A stretch of 64,000 nt of DNA from Saxidomus purpurata (GCA_022818135.1 JAFMSR010000002.1:51006412-51070411); one strand, 5' to 3'. Positions 36,508 through 46,402 are shown, numbered from the stretch's first letter. Translations and numbers: made by a program. Notes: a model not told the origin generated them from the sequence alone.

Positions 36508-36676
36508 TGTGATGCTTGTTATTTATCATGTTATTGCAGTAGTGATCTGAATAGATATATGATAATATATACATAGTTAAATGCTGTAAATGTGATGTTT
36601 GTAATTAAACATACAGGAGAGAAATGCTTTAAATGTGATGTTTGTGATTAAGCATGTAGTGACCTGAGTAGACATT
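36508..36676 (+). pseudogene. Finger-repeat remnants at the array end
   Basis: AGTAGTGATCTGAATAGATA, AAATGTGATGTTTGTAATTA and ACAGGAGAGAAATGCTTTAA are recognisable 84-bp unit pieces with stops and deletions. The array similarity ends at about GAGTAGACATT 36676. Confidence 0.75.
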
Positions 36677-37300
36677 CATTAGGTGGAGAGATGTTTTGAA
36701 TTTTTAACTTTGTAATTTTTAAGTAGTCTGATTTTTTAAGTTGTGCGTTTAAATCACTTACATGCAAGCAGTAGTATATGTGCCGGTTTGGTTTCGATGA
36801 TATAAAGTAATTGTTTCGTTTATAATTGTTTTCCTTTTTGTATTTATTTGCATGATATATGTGTACTTCTCTTTCTTCTTTGATTGTTAAAATAGCATGC
36901 TAATTTCATTTCATGGTAATAAACTTCAAACAAACTGTGACCGGGGAATGTTATGTAACGTTTGAATATTCAATGTCTGTTTTTATTCCCATTTTTCTTC
37001 GACAAATAGGTCATTACATTGTATTTTATTTGACATTAGTCACCCGCCGTCAAGAAATGTTCACTATTTCCGCTTGCGTCTTATATAATCTATACCACAT
37101 GTACAATCAAAATTGACCGTACATGTTAATTACTGCTAATATCAACAATTTAATACATATTCCACATACAGTGCGAAAGATATAATAAACACACCACTTT
37201 ATGAAACTATACGTGAGTTGACCACTAAACAACTAAATAACCGTATAACTCAATGCCATAAAACGGAAATTCGAAAACATATCTACTGTAGATCTAGTTG
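36677..37300 (+). repeat. Post-array block B, left direct repeat flanking the LINE
   Basis: Bases 36695-37300 match 43902-44507 with no difference that I can see over 606 bp. A further 21 bp (36677-36697) matches 43875-43895, with 9 extra bases in the second copy. It contains AATAAA at 36918, which could serve as the array's poly(A) signal. It stops exactly where the LINE insert begins. Confidence 0.9.
36918..36923 (+). terminator. Candidate poly(A) signal of the zinc-finger transcript
   Basis: AATAAA about 410 nt after the last readable finger ORF; duplicated at 44125. Use is not shown. Confidence 0.35.
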
Positions 37301-37308
37301 GAATGAGG

Positions 37309-37318
37309 GCGCATGCGC
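37309..37318. promoter_or_regulatory. GCGCATGCGC palindrome at LINE 5' end
   Basis: A core NRF-1-type palindrome 8 bp into the insert. It could be part of an internal LINE promoter, which must lie at the very 5' end to be copied. Based on motif match only. Confidence 0.3.
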
Positions 37319-37634
37319 AAGCATTTTAAACGTACTTTATTTGCTCGCGCAAAAATTGTAAATACTCTATAACAAGTGATAAAAATGGAATATATTTTGG
37401 ACTAGTATACAAGATAAGTGACCTTCTTTGATATTTGAAATTACTGACTCTGTCAGACTCTCTGTTTAGAAGTTGCTTTTGAGCAAGCAAATTTCAAAAG
37501 TTAACAAAATTTTTGTCAACGGATGAGAAGTGGTCACCGACGAAAACATACTATATAAGCTATAGTGATTGTCATGCCTAAGGGGCATTTACCGTAATCT
37601 TGACCATTACGATCGGATAATTGCAATTGTAACA

Positions 37635-38615
37635 ATGTCAGCTAACGACGCATGTTTGGAGAGAGTCCTAGAATATGAACCTTTAACAGCTAATGCTAAT
37701 ACTGAAGTAAAAGTGCCTATCAGTCTGAACAGTACCTGTACACAATCGCCTAATCTTACAGAATTAAAGGCTGTACCGCTATGCATTGACCAATATGGTC
37801 AAAGTCAGATAGGAGAGTATAGCTATCCAGCTATCAAGTCGTCGCCTGATTCTGCAACACCGCAATTTATTCATGATGAATTTCTCGCACAAGAAACAGA
37901 TTCGTTCTATACACAGACAGAAGATGAAACCTTCTTCTTACAAGAAAGAGAAGATAGTATCAACCAATACAATGCCGATATTGATTACAGCCAACCCATT
38001 GCAAATCAAGAATATTTCACAATGCTTGATGAAAAACTGTCAAATTTACCAAGGGATCTATATATTGAGACGCTGTTACAACTTACCCGGTCTGACGAAG
38101 GAGATATAGTCATATATAGAAACATTATATTAAGACGTGCAAAACTTATAAACCTATGTCCTGAAGGAAATCTTGTTGTTCGGAGAACAACAAAATCTGA
38201 GAGCAGTTCAAAACGTTATGCAAGTGACTGTTATTCCCTGCAGGAATTTATAAATAACGGCGATGCTAGAGCAGTAACCTCTCTGTTTACAAGGAGACAC
38301 AAAAGTACAAAATCAAATCAAGAAAATGAAACACCTGTCCCAACAGAAACCCTTCCAAAATCATTATTAATAGAAATAGCACAAATGAAAGCTGTGATTG
38401 GAGAACTAGCAGCAGATGTAAGAGATTTGAAAATAAAGAGAGTTCAAGATGCAGAAACCATTCGAAAACTTCAAACGATACAAACGGAAGACCAGTATAA
38501 AATACAATTGCTAAACATAGAACTAACGATGCTAAGAGGGCTTTGTATGATAATAGAAAACAATCGTCACACTCTACGAGGAAGAATCAAACTGATCAGA
38601 ACACAAAATATTTAA
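37635..38615 (+). CDS. LINE ORF1, N-terminal part
   Basis: From ATG 37635 (MSANDACLERV; the frame is open from 37569) it runs 326 codons. It has an acidic N-terminus, then LPRDLYIETLLQLTRSDEG and ICPEGNLVVRR-like sequence (LCPEGNLVVRRTTK), then a long helical region (about residues 240-310: LLIEIAQMKAVIGELAADVR onwards) that looks like a coiled coil for ORF1p multimerisation. It ends shortly after a frame break; the rest of ORF1 continues one base back in the next ORF. Confidence 0.75.
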   Translation: MSANDACLERVLEYEPLTANANTEVKVPISLNSTCTQSPNLTELKAVPLCIDQYGQSQIGEYSYPAIKSSPDSATPQFIHDEFLAQETDSFYTQTEDETFFLQEREDSINQYNADIDYSQPIANQEYFTMLDEKLSNLPRDLYIETLLQLTRSDEGDIVIYRNIILRRAKLINLCPEGNLVVRRTTKSESSSKRYASDCYSLQEFINNGDARAVTSLFTRRHKSTKSNQENETPVPTETLPKSLLIEIAQMKAVIGELAADVRDLKIKRVQDAETIRKLQTIQTEDQYKIQLLNIELTMLRGLCMIIENNRHTLRGRIKLIRTQNI

Positions 38616-39499
38616 GTATTCAATCAGATGTGTCAAGCTGTAATAAAAATGCAGAGATCACTCAAATACTACCACCAAGCTGTAATGCAAATACGGATAA
38701 CATTCAAATACAACCTGTGGAAAACAAGGCAGAGCCGGGCGTAAATGAAAAATTTAAACTGTACTCAGAAGTGTTCAAATCTAACAGAGCGCCGATTAAC
38801 ATAGAAAACAAAGAATCTGAACATGCTAAAGGCACATGTAGCATGTTTCCAGGAAATAACAAGCAGGTGTTCTCGGAAAAAGAGAACGACGAAACGGAGA
38901 AAAACAAACATATGAGTATTCCGACAAGAATCACCAGTAGAAATTACGCTAAAACAAATAATAACGAAATTAAACGTACATCCAGTACCAAGACACAAAA
39001 CCCAGGTCCATCTGTGAGCGAAGAGAAGCACCTGGACGACACGCAACATCAAAATGATCAGGGACGGAATTACAAAATATGCGACAGAGTCCCTTCTCGA
39101 CGCCAAAATAGTGATACATGTATAAATGAAAATGAGACTCGAGATACTATAGAACCAGTATTCGAAAGTGTAGGGTCTAGAAAAACCCAAAGGTATTACA
39201 TAGGTGGAATAGCCAAGCATTCCAATAGAGCAGGATTAAATGATTTTTTAGATTATAACGGTATCGAGCCTGTTGCAGTTAGATTAATTAATTCAAAAAG
39301 AGGAGCACTATCAGCCAAAATAACAGTCTACAAGGACCAGTGTGAAATTATGGAAGATAAAAGCATCTGGCCAGGTAAAATGTATTGCCGGAAATGGGTT
39401 TCTGAAAAAGCCTGGTCCTCCGGTCATACAAGTGACGCAAAATATAACAGTGGTTATGGTGATAAAATTTACAATTATGATAATGAAGAGTATCAATGA
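38543..39499 (+). CDS. LINE ORF1, C-terminal part in a shifted frame
   Basis: There is no ATG start. This frame overlaps the preceding one by 73 nt and is read as the continuation after a 1-base frameshift within 38543-38615. It has a polar, Asn/Lys/Glu-rich linker, then a compact C-terminal domain with RYYIGGIAKHSNRAGLNDFL, GIEPVAVRLINS and SIWPGKMYCRKWV. This is the RRM-like nucleic-acid-binding pattern seen at the end of many molluscan LINE ORF1 proteins (from family memory). Its stop at 39497 overlaps the likely ORF2 start by 17 nt. Confidence 0.7.
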   Translation: MYDNRKQSSHSTRKNQTDQNTKYLSIQSDVSSCNKNAEITQILPPSCNANTDNIQIQPVENKAEPGVNEKFKLYSEVFKSNRAPINIENKESEHAKGTCSMFPGNNKQVFSEKENDETEKNKHMSIPTRITSRNYAKTNNNEIKRTSSTKTQNPGPSVSEEKHLDDTQHQNDQGRNYKICDRVPSRRQNSDTCINENETRDTIEPVFESVGSRKTQRYYIGGIAKHSNRAGLNDFLDYNGIEPVAVRLINSKRGALSAKITVYKDQCEIMEDKSIWPGKMYCRKWVSEKAWSSGHTSDAKYNSGYGDKIYNYDNEEYQ

Positions 39500-42158
39500 A
39501 ATGTTCATCTGTATCTTACGCCTTACCGTACTACTTCTGATGGCGTTTGTATTGAACTGTTCAGTTACATGTAATGTTCTCACATGGAATGTAAGAGGCA
39601 TAATGTCTACCGCAAGCAGTTTAAGTAAATTGTTAGATAAACATGAAATTGATATAGCTGTAATAACAGAGCATAAACTCAAACTGTCATGTGCAGAATT
39701 TCTGAACACTTTGCATTCTGGGTATAAATCTGTAGGTGCATTTAGTGAAGTATACCCTCCAGCTCGCTGTGGGAAAGGAGGTGTAGCAATAATGTACAAA
39801 AAATCTTTTGACTTTAGCATTAAGCCAATTAGCGACATCTGCTCTGACCGTATTATAGGTGTACAAATATTTGTTAACAATTCACTCCCAATCTTTCTAT
39901 TTGGAGTCTATATGCCATCCGTTAATTACACTTTAGACGTTTTTATAGACACTATAGATGCTTTACAAAGTTTATTTGATATGTATGGTCAGTCCGGCAC
40001 TTTATTACTGTCTGGAGATTTTAACGCTGACATCTTTCAAAACAATGAAAGAAGTATACTCTTCAAATCTTTTTTAAACTATAATTCTGCTAGTATTGTA
40101 AATACAAGTGGCTGCACGTATACATTTCGGCCAACAAAAAAGGTCCTTGATTATGTTATCATAGGAAGAACTCAGCGAAATATGGTACATCATAACAGTA
40201 TTTTTGAAGATGAACTATGTCTGGTATCAGATCATTTGCCTTTAAAAACAGTGTTTTGTATACCTATTAGCACCTTTAATACGGTCAATAAGTCAAAAGT
40301 CGCTTGGCATAAATGTTCTGATGAAAACCTACTGGCTTATCAGCAATCCCTGTCAGAAAGTTTAAAAGCCCTTAATATCAGTACAAACTGTAATAATATA
40401 GGCGATATTGACCGATTGTATAACTTTATCGTTCATTGTATGTCACAAGCAGCAGCCGAAACATTACCTTTTGGAAAATTCAATAAGCACAGTAAACCTT
40501 ATTGGACCAGTGAGGTAAAAAATGCACACGCTCTTCAGCTCGAAAGGCGTAGACAGTGGCTGTCAGCTGGCAGGCCGCGTCAGTCCGATAATGCCTTCTT
40601 CAAGGCGTATAAAAATGCTAAAAGACACTTTAAACTCGTCCAAAAAGAAGCAATTTCAAAATTCCAAGAAAAATACTATAACGAACTAAATTCTGCTGCT
40701 GAGTGTGACATGAGATTGTTTTGGAGCCTAGTGAACAAAAAGAAAAAGAGAAAATCAAGTGTTGTATGTGAGATCTTAGACGAAGATACACAAACTGTGT
40801 ATAGAACCCCCGTCTCTATAGCAGACTCATTTAAGATTCACTACTCAAATGTTTTCGTACCAACTGATGATGTCTGTTTTGACAAAGCACATAAAATGTA
40901 TGTCGATCAACAAATTGAAAACTTTTTGAAAATGTCTGCATCTAACATAAGCAACAAAAATGTGATGCTTAATGCGCCGGTAGAAATCACTGATCTGATA
41001 GATATCGTTAAAACTCTGAAAATGCGCAAAGCATCGGGTTTTGACGGTATAGTCTATGAACATGTTAAATACGGAGGTCATACACTGCTACAATACTTAA
41101 AGGTACTATTTAACCTTATTATTACCTTTTCGCACGTTCCCGATAATTTCAAACTAGGAATCATAATACCCGTGCTAAAAGAGGGTAAGAACAAATCTCT
41201 CACGTCAAGTTATAGGCCGATTACGCTTTTGCCAGTCATTTACAAACTATTTGAAATGGTTATAAATAAGCGATTAATATCTTGGTGTAAATACGAGGGA
41301 TTAGAATTTCCAAATAGGCAACAAAATGCCTACCAAGAACATTTAGGAGCAATCACCACGTCCTTTAATTTACAGGAAACTGTTGCTCACTATTTGGAAA
41401 ATAAAAACAAAGTGTATGCCCTATTTCTTGACACAAGTGCAGCGTTTGACTGCGTGTGGCATAATGGTCTCTTTTTAAAATTGATAAAATTTGGTGTATG
41501 TCACAAACTGGTCAAAACAATTTATGACAGCTACCAAAATATTCGCAGTGCAGTCTTAGTTAACGGGGTACAATCAGAAAGCTTCCCTGTCCTCCAAGGG
41601 GTAAGACAAGGAGGGGTTCAATCGACTTGGCTATACTTACTCTACATAAATGAGCTACTAAACATACTACAGTCTAGCGAAAAAGGCTGTATAGTAGGCC
41701 AATCTCAATGCGGCAATCCCACGCTAGCCGATGACCTAACGCTCCTCTGTCCAAACCTCCAAAGCCTTGAAAAATGCATTTGCATTGTCCAAAAGTACGC
41801 ATCTTTATGGAGATACAAGTTTAATGAATCCAAATCAAAACTTGTAGTTTTTGGTAATTCACCACAAAAATCTGTATTCTCAACTGTCTTTGGTCATTCT
41901 GTATTACAGTCATGTAGCAATGTCAGACACGTTGGTATAGAGCTGGCAAATACTTTAAAAGTATCAAATGCAATTTCAGCCCGTTGTAGAAAAGCAAAAT
42001 CGTCCCTGTTTTCAATCTTGTCAATACAATCTACACCTGGCGAAATAAATACCACAGTATTAACGAGCATAGTTGAAAAAGTGACTATGCCAGTTGCGCT
42101 ATACGGCAGTGAGCTATGGCATACTACGAAGTCAACGCAAACGATTTACTCTGTCTAG
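39483..42158 (+). CDS. LINE ORF2: AP endonuclease and reverse transcriptase
   Basis: ATG 39483 gives 891 residues. The frame is open further upstream (39342) but without ATG support. Endonuclease motifs are VLTWNVRG, VITEHKL, LLSGDFNAD, LDYVIIG and VSDHLPL. Reverse-transcriptase motifs are LKMRKASGFDGI, SYRPITLLPV, FLDTSAAFDCVW (A), LQGVRQGGVQSTWLY (B) and TLADDLTLL (C, with LADD instead of YADD). An odd hydrophobic stretch, MFICILRLTVLLLMAFVL, precedes the endonuclease. The frame stops at 42158 just after LYGSELWHT. The rest continues in another frame from about 42116, so a 1-base loss (or 2-base gain) has broken the copy. Confidence 0.9.
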   Translation: MKSINEMFICILRLTVLLLMAFVLNCSVTCNVLTWNVRGIMSTASSLSKLLDKHEIDIAVITEHKLKLSCAEFLNTLHSGYKSVGAFSEVYPPARCGKGGVAIMYKKSFDFSIKPISDICSDRIIGVQIFVNNSLPIFLFGVYMPSVNYTLDVFIDTIDALQSLFDMYGQSGTLLLSGDFNADIFQNNERSILFKSFLNYNSASIVNTSGCTYTFRPTKKVLDYVIIGRTQRNMVHHNSIFEDELCLVSDHLPLKTVFCIPISTFNTVNKSKVAWHKCSDENLLAYQQSLSESLKALNISTNCNNIGDIDRLYNFIVHCMSQAAAETLPFGKFNKHSKPYWTSEVKNAHALQLERRRQWLSAGRPRQSDNAFFKAYKNAKRHFKLVQKEAISKFQEKYYNELNSAAECDMRLFWSLVNKKKKRKSSVVCEILDEDTQTVYRTPVSIADSFKIHYSNVFVPTDDVCFDKAHKMYVDQQIENFLKMSASNISNKNVMLNAPVEITDLIDIVKTLKMRKASGFDGIVYEHVKYGGHTLLQYLKVLFNLIITFSHVPDNFKLGIIIPVLKEGKNKSLTSSYRPITLLPVIYKLFEMVINKRLISWCKYEGLEFPNRQQNAYQEHLGAITTSFNLQETVAHYLENKNKVYALFLDTSAAFDCVWHNGLFLKLIKFGVCHKLVKTIYDSYQNIRSAVLVNGVQSESFPVLQGVRQGGVQSTWLYLLYINELLNILQSSEKGCIVGQSQCGNPTLADDLTLLCPNLQSLEKCICIVQKYASLWRYKFNESKSKLVVFGNSPQKSVFSTVFGHSVLQSCSNVRHVGIELANTLKVSNAISARCRKAKSSLFSILSIQSTPGEINTTVLTSIVEKVTMPVALYGSELWHTTKSTQTIYSV

Positions 42159-43000
42159 AAAGGTTCATTAGACTAGCTGCTAAACAAATACAGAAATTAC
42201 CTGTAATGACCCGCACTGACATGGCACTATCTCTCTTGGGATGGCGAGCCTTCGAAACCTATATAGAAAAACGCAAACTCGGGTTCTTACAAAAACTATG
42301 CACCATGCCTACCTACTGTCTTGCAAGACACATATTTGATTTTAGATTGCATTTATATATGCTTAGAGGGGCAAAAAACCAATTAGGGTTCATTCCTGAT
42401 ATTTGTAGAATCCTTGTTAAATACAATATATTTCATTTCCTGAGTGAATACATCAAATCTGCAGTGTTCCCACAAAAATTAAGGTGGAAACAAATTGTTA
42501 GAAACAATATTGAATTTCAATATGACATTAGCTGGGAACAAAGGCTTGCTTCAAATGATGAATTTGACAGATTTAGGGCGATACACTATAATATATCCCC
42601 ATGCAAATTATACACTCTAGACAGCCCAAAGCCAGCACCGTTACATATACAATGCGCTGTTCAAATACTCAGCTTCACTCAGCCTGCTCTCAAACATGTT
42701 TGCACTGTATGTGGTTTATCTAAGTATGACATAATGAAGCATGTAATAGCAGAATGTAAAGGATTCGTTAAACACAGAATGTCATTCCTTAACGATATTC
42801 AGCAATATTTCGGTTTTGGGCTCTATCATTATTTACACACAGGGAATGATGAACAATTCTTGCGAAAATTACTAAATCCAGACACCCCAAATCACTTCCC
42901 TTGTAACACCGAACCCGGGCGCTATATGCAATTAACGTGTAAGTTTATTTATGAAATCAAAAATCTATATGAAACCTGCATAAATATACGCAAACGTTAA
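42116..43000 (+). CDS. LINE ORF2 C-terminal part in a shifted frame
   Basis: This is the continuation of ORF2: LLCLERFIRLAAKQIQKLP is the thumb-like region after the polymerase, then a long helical segment. Near the end, CTVCGLSKYDIMKHVIAEC is a C-x2-C...H-x4-C metal-binding motif typical of LINE ORF2 C-termini. It stops at TAA 43000. The overlap with the main ORF2 frame (42116-42158) locates the frameshift. Confidence 0.85.
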   Translation: MAYYEVNANDLLCLERFIRLAAKQIQKLPVMTRTDMALSLLGWRAFETYIEKRKLGFLQKLCTMPTYCLARHIFDFRLHLYMLRGAKNQLGFIPDICRILVKYNIFHFLSEYIKSAVFPQKLRWKQIVRNNIEFQYDISWEQRLASNDEFDRFRAIHYNISPCKLYTLDSPKPAPLHIQCAVQILSFTQPALKHVCTVCGLSKYDIMKHVIAECKGFVKHRMSFLNDIQQYFGFGLYHYLHTGNDEQFLRKLLNPDTPNHFPCNTEPGRYMQLTCKFIYEIKNLYETCINIRKR

Positions 43001-43490
43001 CGCCACAGCAACACCCTTAAAAATATCTTGTGTTTCGTTTTTCGACAAGATATGACATCTCTCCAGGGTGACGTCGATGCTATATTGAATGTGAAATTTC
43101 TTAACTTTGACAAATTCTTTCTTCGAAAAGAATTTTCCGTCATCTTCCAGTTCAAACTGTTGAAAAACATGAAGAAAAGTATCAAGGCTTGAAATTTTCA
43201 CAAATGAACAGCTACATATAGTCAGCAATTCGAATGTTTATATGTTTATTTCTAATTGTAGTTGCCTAAACTTTAAATGAAAACAGAACTATTCTGAATA
43301 TCATGGTAATCCATTATATTACTTGATATATACAATGTATATTCGTTTGTGTATATGTCACTCTTCCTTCAATTGTATATGTTTAAATGACTTTGATCTT
43401 GTATATGTTTGTATATATGTTTGTATGCTATACTGTTATTTAAAATCACGTAAAAGTGGAAATAAAGAGTATATATAAATTTAGTACACA
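43001..43490 (+). other. LINE 3' UTR
   Basis: AT-rich, ending AAAAGTGGAAATAAAGAGTA then TATATAAA. It resembles the end of the truncated LINE at 29636, but the exact end is uncertain because another repeat fragment follows directly. Confidence 0.5.
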
Positions 43491-43774
43491 TTATGGCCCT
43501 TGTTTGACTTCGAAAATTCGGTTAAAGTTTAGCATGCAAGGTACTTCCATGCACATATCTCAGTAACATTTATGGTAGTTATATCAAACTTAGCAATGTT
43601 CAGGGGTACATTTTTTATCAAACAATTAATTTACCAAAAATTGAATATATTGTGATAGATTTTGACTTTGTTTATGGATCAACTTTCCTAGTTCATACTT
43701 AGTTAGCAGAATTTCGTTTTGCTATTAAACTGATAAAAGTTTTGTTTTGTTAGCAAGCACCCACAATAGTCGAG
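43490..43774 (+). repeat. Terminal fragment of the TTAGCTCGACT-type repeat
   Basis: ATTATGGCCCTTGTTTGACT, GGTTAAAG and GTTTTGTTTTGTTAGCAAGC match blocks of 46403-47370 (TTATGGCCCTTTTTGACTTA; GTTTTGTTTTATTGGCAAGC). It ends near AATAGTCGAGAC, roughly inverse to the AGCTCGACT start of that element. Confidence 0.6.
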
Positions 43775-43874
43775 ACAGCATCTTGTTTCATTTTTTCTTT
43801 GATTTATTTCAAACTTTTACAAACAATTAATGGATAATTTACTTCAGCATAATTAGATGGGATTTTGAGTCACG

Positions 43875-44865
43875 CATTAGGTGGAGAGATGTTTTAGCAT
43901 GTTTGAATTTTTAACTTTGTAATTTTTAAGTAGTCTGATTTTTTAAGTTGTGCGTTTAAATCACTTACATGCAAGCAGTAGTATATGTGCCGGTTTGGTT
44001 TCGATGATATAAAGTAATTGTTTCGTTTATAATTGTTTTCCTTTTTGTATTTATTTGCATGATATATGTGTACTTCTCTTTCTTCTTTGATTGTTAAAAT
44101 AGCATGCTAATTTCATTTCATGGTAATAAACTTCAAACAAACTGTGACCGGGGAATGTTATGTAACGTTTGAATATTCAATGTCTGTTTTTATTCCCATT
44201 TTTCTTCGACAAATAGGTCATTACATTGTATTTTATTTGACATTAGTCACCCGCCGTCAAGAAATGTTCACTATTTCCGCTTGCGTCTTATATAATCTAT
44301 ACCACATGTACAATCAAAATTGACCGTACATGTTAATTACTGCTAATATCAACAATTTAATACATATTCCACATACAGTGCGAAAGATATAATAAACACA
44401 CCACTTTATGAAACTATACGTGAGTTGACCACTAAACAACTAAATAACCGTATAACTCAATGCCATAAAACGGAAATTCGAAAACATATCTACTGTAGAT
44501 CTAGTTGACCGGCAACAGATTCTCGTTAGAATTAGTGTCAATCAAATTTGAATCGTAAATTAGAGTATGACGAGTAATTAGAGAGTAATTAATGAGCTAA
44601 TGGAGTAATTATAGAGATGTCATCTTAGATTGAGGAAGGAACTAATCATTAGCAAGTTTTCTCATCTTTGAAAAGATCTTTAGTTGTTGAATGTTCATCA
44701 GTATAAAGATCGTGGTATGACATATCAGAGCATCAGTATCTGGTGATTAACAACAAAGAAAGATCTATAAGAAAGAATATTTCAAGAGAGGTATATATAG
44801 TAAGAGTTTGTTTTATTTTGACGTTTTCAATCAAATTCTATATTAAAGTACGAATCTAACCAAAC
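43875..44865 (+). repeat. Upstream module, copy C (right direct repeat of the LINE)
   Basis: The first 633 bp equal block B. It then continues through ACCGGCAACAGATTCTCGTT, where B is cut by the LINE, into the TAATTA-rich block, the TATA/initiator core (44702) and about 100 bp of the putative first intron, ending near ACGAATCTAACCAAAC. Copy D follows directly. Confidence 0.85.
44702..44793 (+). promoter_or_regulatory. Putative core promoter, copy C
   Basis: TATAAAGATCGTGGTATGAC, ATATCAGAGCATCAGTATCT and GGTGATTAACAACAAAGAAA match copies A and D. The putative donor is changed to GAG|GTATAT. No coding exon follows before copy D. Confidence 0.4.
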
Positions 44866-46374
44866 GTATGCAATTAAAATGAGCCTATATATTTAAAACA
44901 TTATCAAATTCAAACATTTAGGTTTATTACAGCAAATCTTTTATTAACTCAACAATTTAGTACGCATTCCACACACAGTGCGAAAGATATAATAAATAAA
45001 CGAACCACTATACGGAGCTATATTTGAGTTGACCACTATACAATCAAATAATGTTATAAAACAAAATTACACTCTGAAAAGATATACGATAGTTGACCAG
45101 TAACTTAACAGATTTTCGTTAGAATAAGTGTCAATCTAATTTGAATTGCAAATTAGAGTATGACAAGTAATTAGTGCGTAATTGATATTAAGCTAATGGA
45201 ATAATTAAGAAAATGTCATCTAAATTGAGGAAGGAACTAATCATTAGCAAGTTTTCTTATCTTTGACAAGATCTTTGTCGACTATTCATCAGTATAAAGA
45301 TCGTGGTATGACATATCAGAGCATCAGTATCTGGTGATCAACAACAAAGAAAGATCTACAAGAAAGAACATTTCAAGAGACGTATGTATAGTCAGATTTG
45401 AAAATTGTTTCACGTTTTCAATCAAATTGTAATATGAAGTACGAATCTTATTAAATTTTTGATCGTAAAAGTAATCGTGAAATGTACAATGTATGAAGTT
45501 CACGGCAATATGTTTACAATATGGGTAATCTAACGAGTCTTATCAAATATTAATCTGCGCTTTTTTCAACGTCAAATCACGATCGTAGCCTGTATAGACG
45601 GGCATTCCCATGGCAAATTTTCTGGGCTCTCTTTACAGCGTCTATATTATACATATGAACATGTGAACTGTGAGTATTTAGTGAAACTCTTCCTAAATAA
45701 TCAATCTTAATTGTGAATCTTTTCAAGTGACCGTTATGAAGTTGTCTCAAATCCACTTATATCAATGAATGTAATTTTCCTTTACACGGCGGCCATTATC
45801 AGCCGGTGGCATGACCAGCTATATTATTTGATTTTCACGGCGTACAATTGGCCGTCACTTTAAGTGTGCGGATACGTAATCTTCTCTTAAGTGAGATGTA
45901 AGGATGTTGTTTACGAAATTGTAATTTACGGCGTAAGTGTTAACTACGAAGTTTTCTCGTATGATTCATCCCAATTTTAAATATATATTATTGTTACAGT
46001 TTCTCAAAATATAATGGAAAAGTTTTAAAATTACGGTTGTATCCGGTGGTTGTCAAATAGCTCCCGACTGTATTACGGCACAGCGCAAGACGATCATGAT
46101 CTGTGTTCCAGAGTTTAAATACTACATATGTATTAAGTTAAATGGTGAAGATTAGATATATCTCGGATTACTTGAAACAAGATCTATATTTAAAAAAGAT
46201 AGTCGGCGCAATTTTTAGCATATAAAAGCAATACTAGCTATATTTTTATAGTAAAAATGATTTTATTCTGTCGGATGGCGCCATATGTCACAAGGTGAGG
46301 AAAACAACCCTAGAAACTTGACCGGGATTCCAACCCATGTACCTTCCCTATCCAATTAGAGGTGCCTTACAACC
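44866..46374 (+). repeat. Upstream module, copy D
   Basis: Begins GTATGCAATTAAAATGAGCC and follows copy A (from 30364) to CCAATTAGAGGTGCCTTACA. It is cut about 25 bp later by the TTAGCTCGACT element. Relative to A it has small indels (extra ATGGGTAATCTAAC near 45522) and lacks the 74-bp internal duplication. Confidence 0.85.
45293..45381 (+). promoter_or_regulatory. Putative core promoter, copy D
   Basis: TATAAA 45293-45298, initiator-like TCAGT about 31 bp later and donor GAC|GTATGT at 45382, as in copy A. Any target exon would lie past the repeat and the assembly gap. Confidence 0.4.
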
Positions 46375-46402
46375 GTTACATAATTATATTTATTCATTTA
46401 TT

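Larger units (their letters stand above)
37301..43490 (+). mobile_element. Nearly full-length LINE (non-LTR retrotransposon)
   Basis: The 5' limit is set by the break of the B/C duplication at 37301. The 3' limit is approximate, at GGAAATAAAGAGTATATATA near 43457-43480. The order is 5' UTR, ORF1 (broken by one frameshift), ORF2 with AP endonuclease, reverse transcriptase and a C-terminal CCHC-like motif (broken by one frameshift), then 3' UTR. Having only two frame breaks in about 5.4 kb of coding sequence implies a young insertion. The clade (Jockey/CR1/I range) is not resolved by eye. Confidence 0.88.

Noticed and set aside
38543..39499. Independent third LINE gene between ORF1 and ORF2
   Set aside because: It lacks an ATG, overlaps the first frame, and carries the expected ORF1 C-terminal domain; a frameshift in one ORF1 is simpler.
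42965..43228. Minus-strand ORFs at the LINE 3' end
   Set aside because: Chance frames in the LINE tail without domains.
36913..44323. Identical 67-codon ORFs at 36913 and 44120
   Set aside because: They are identical only because the DNA block is duplicated; no domain, and AT-rich non-coding composition.
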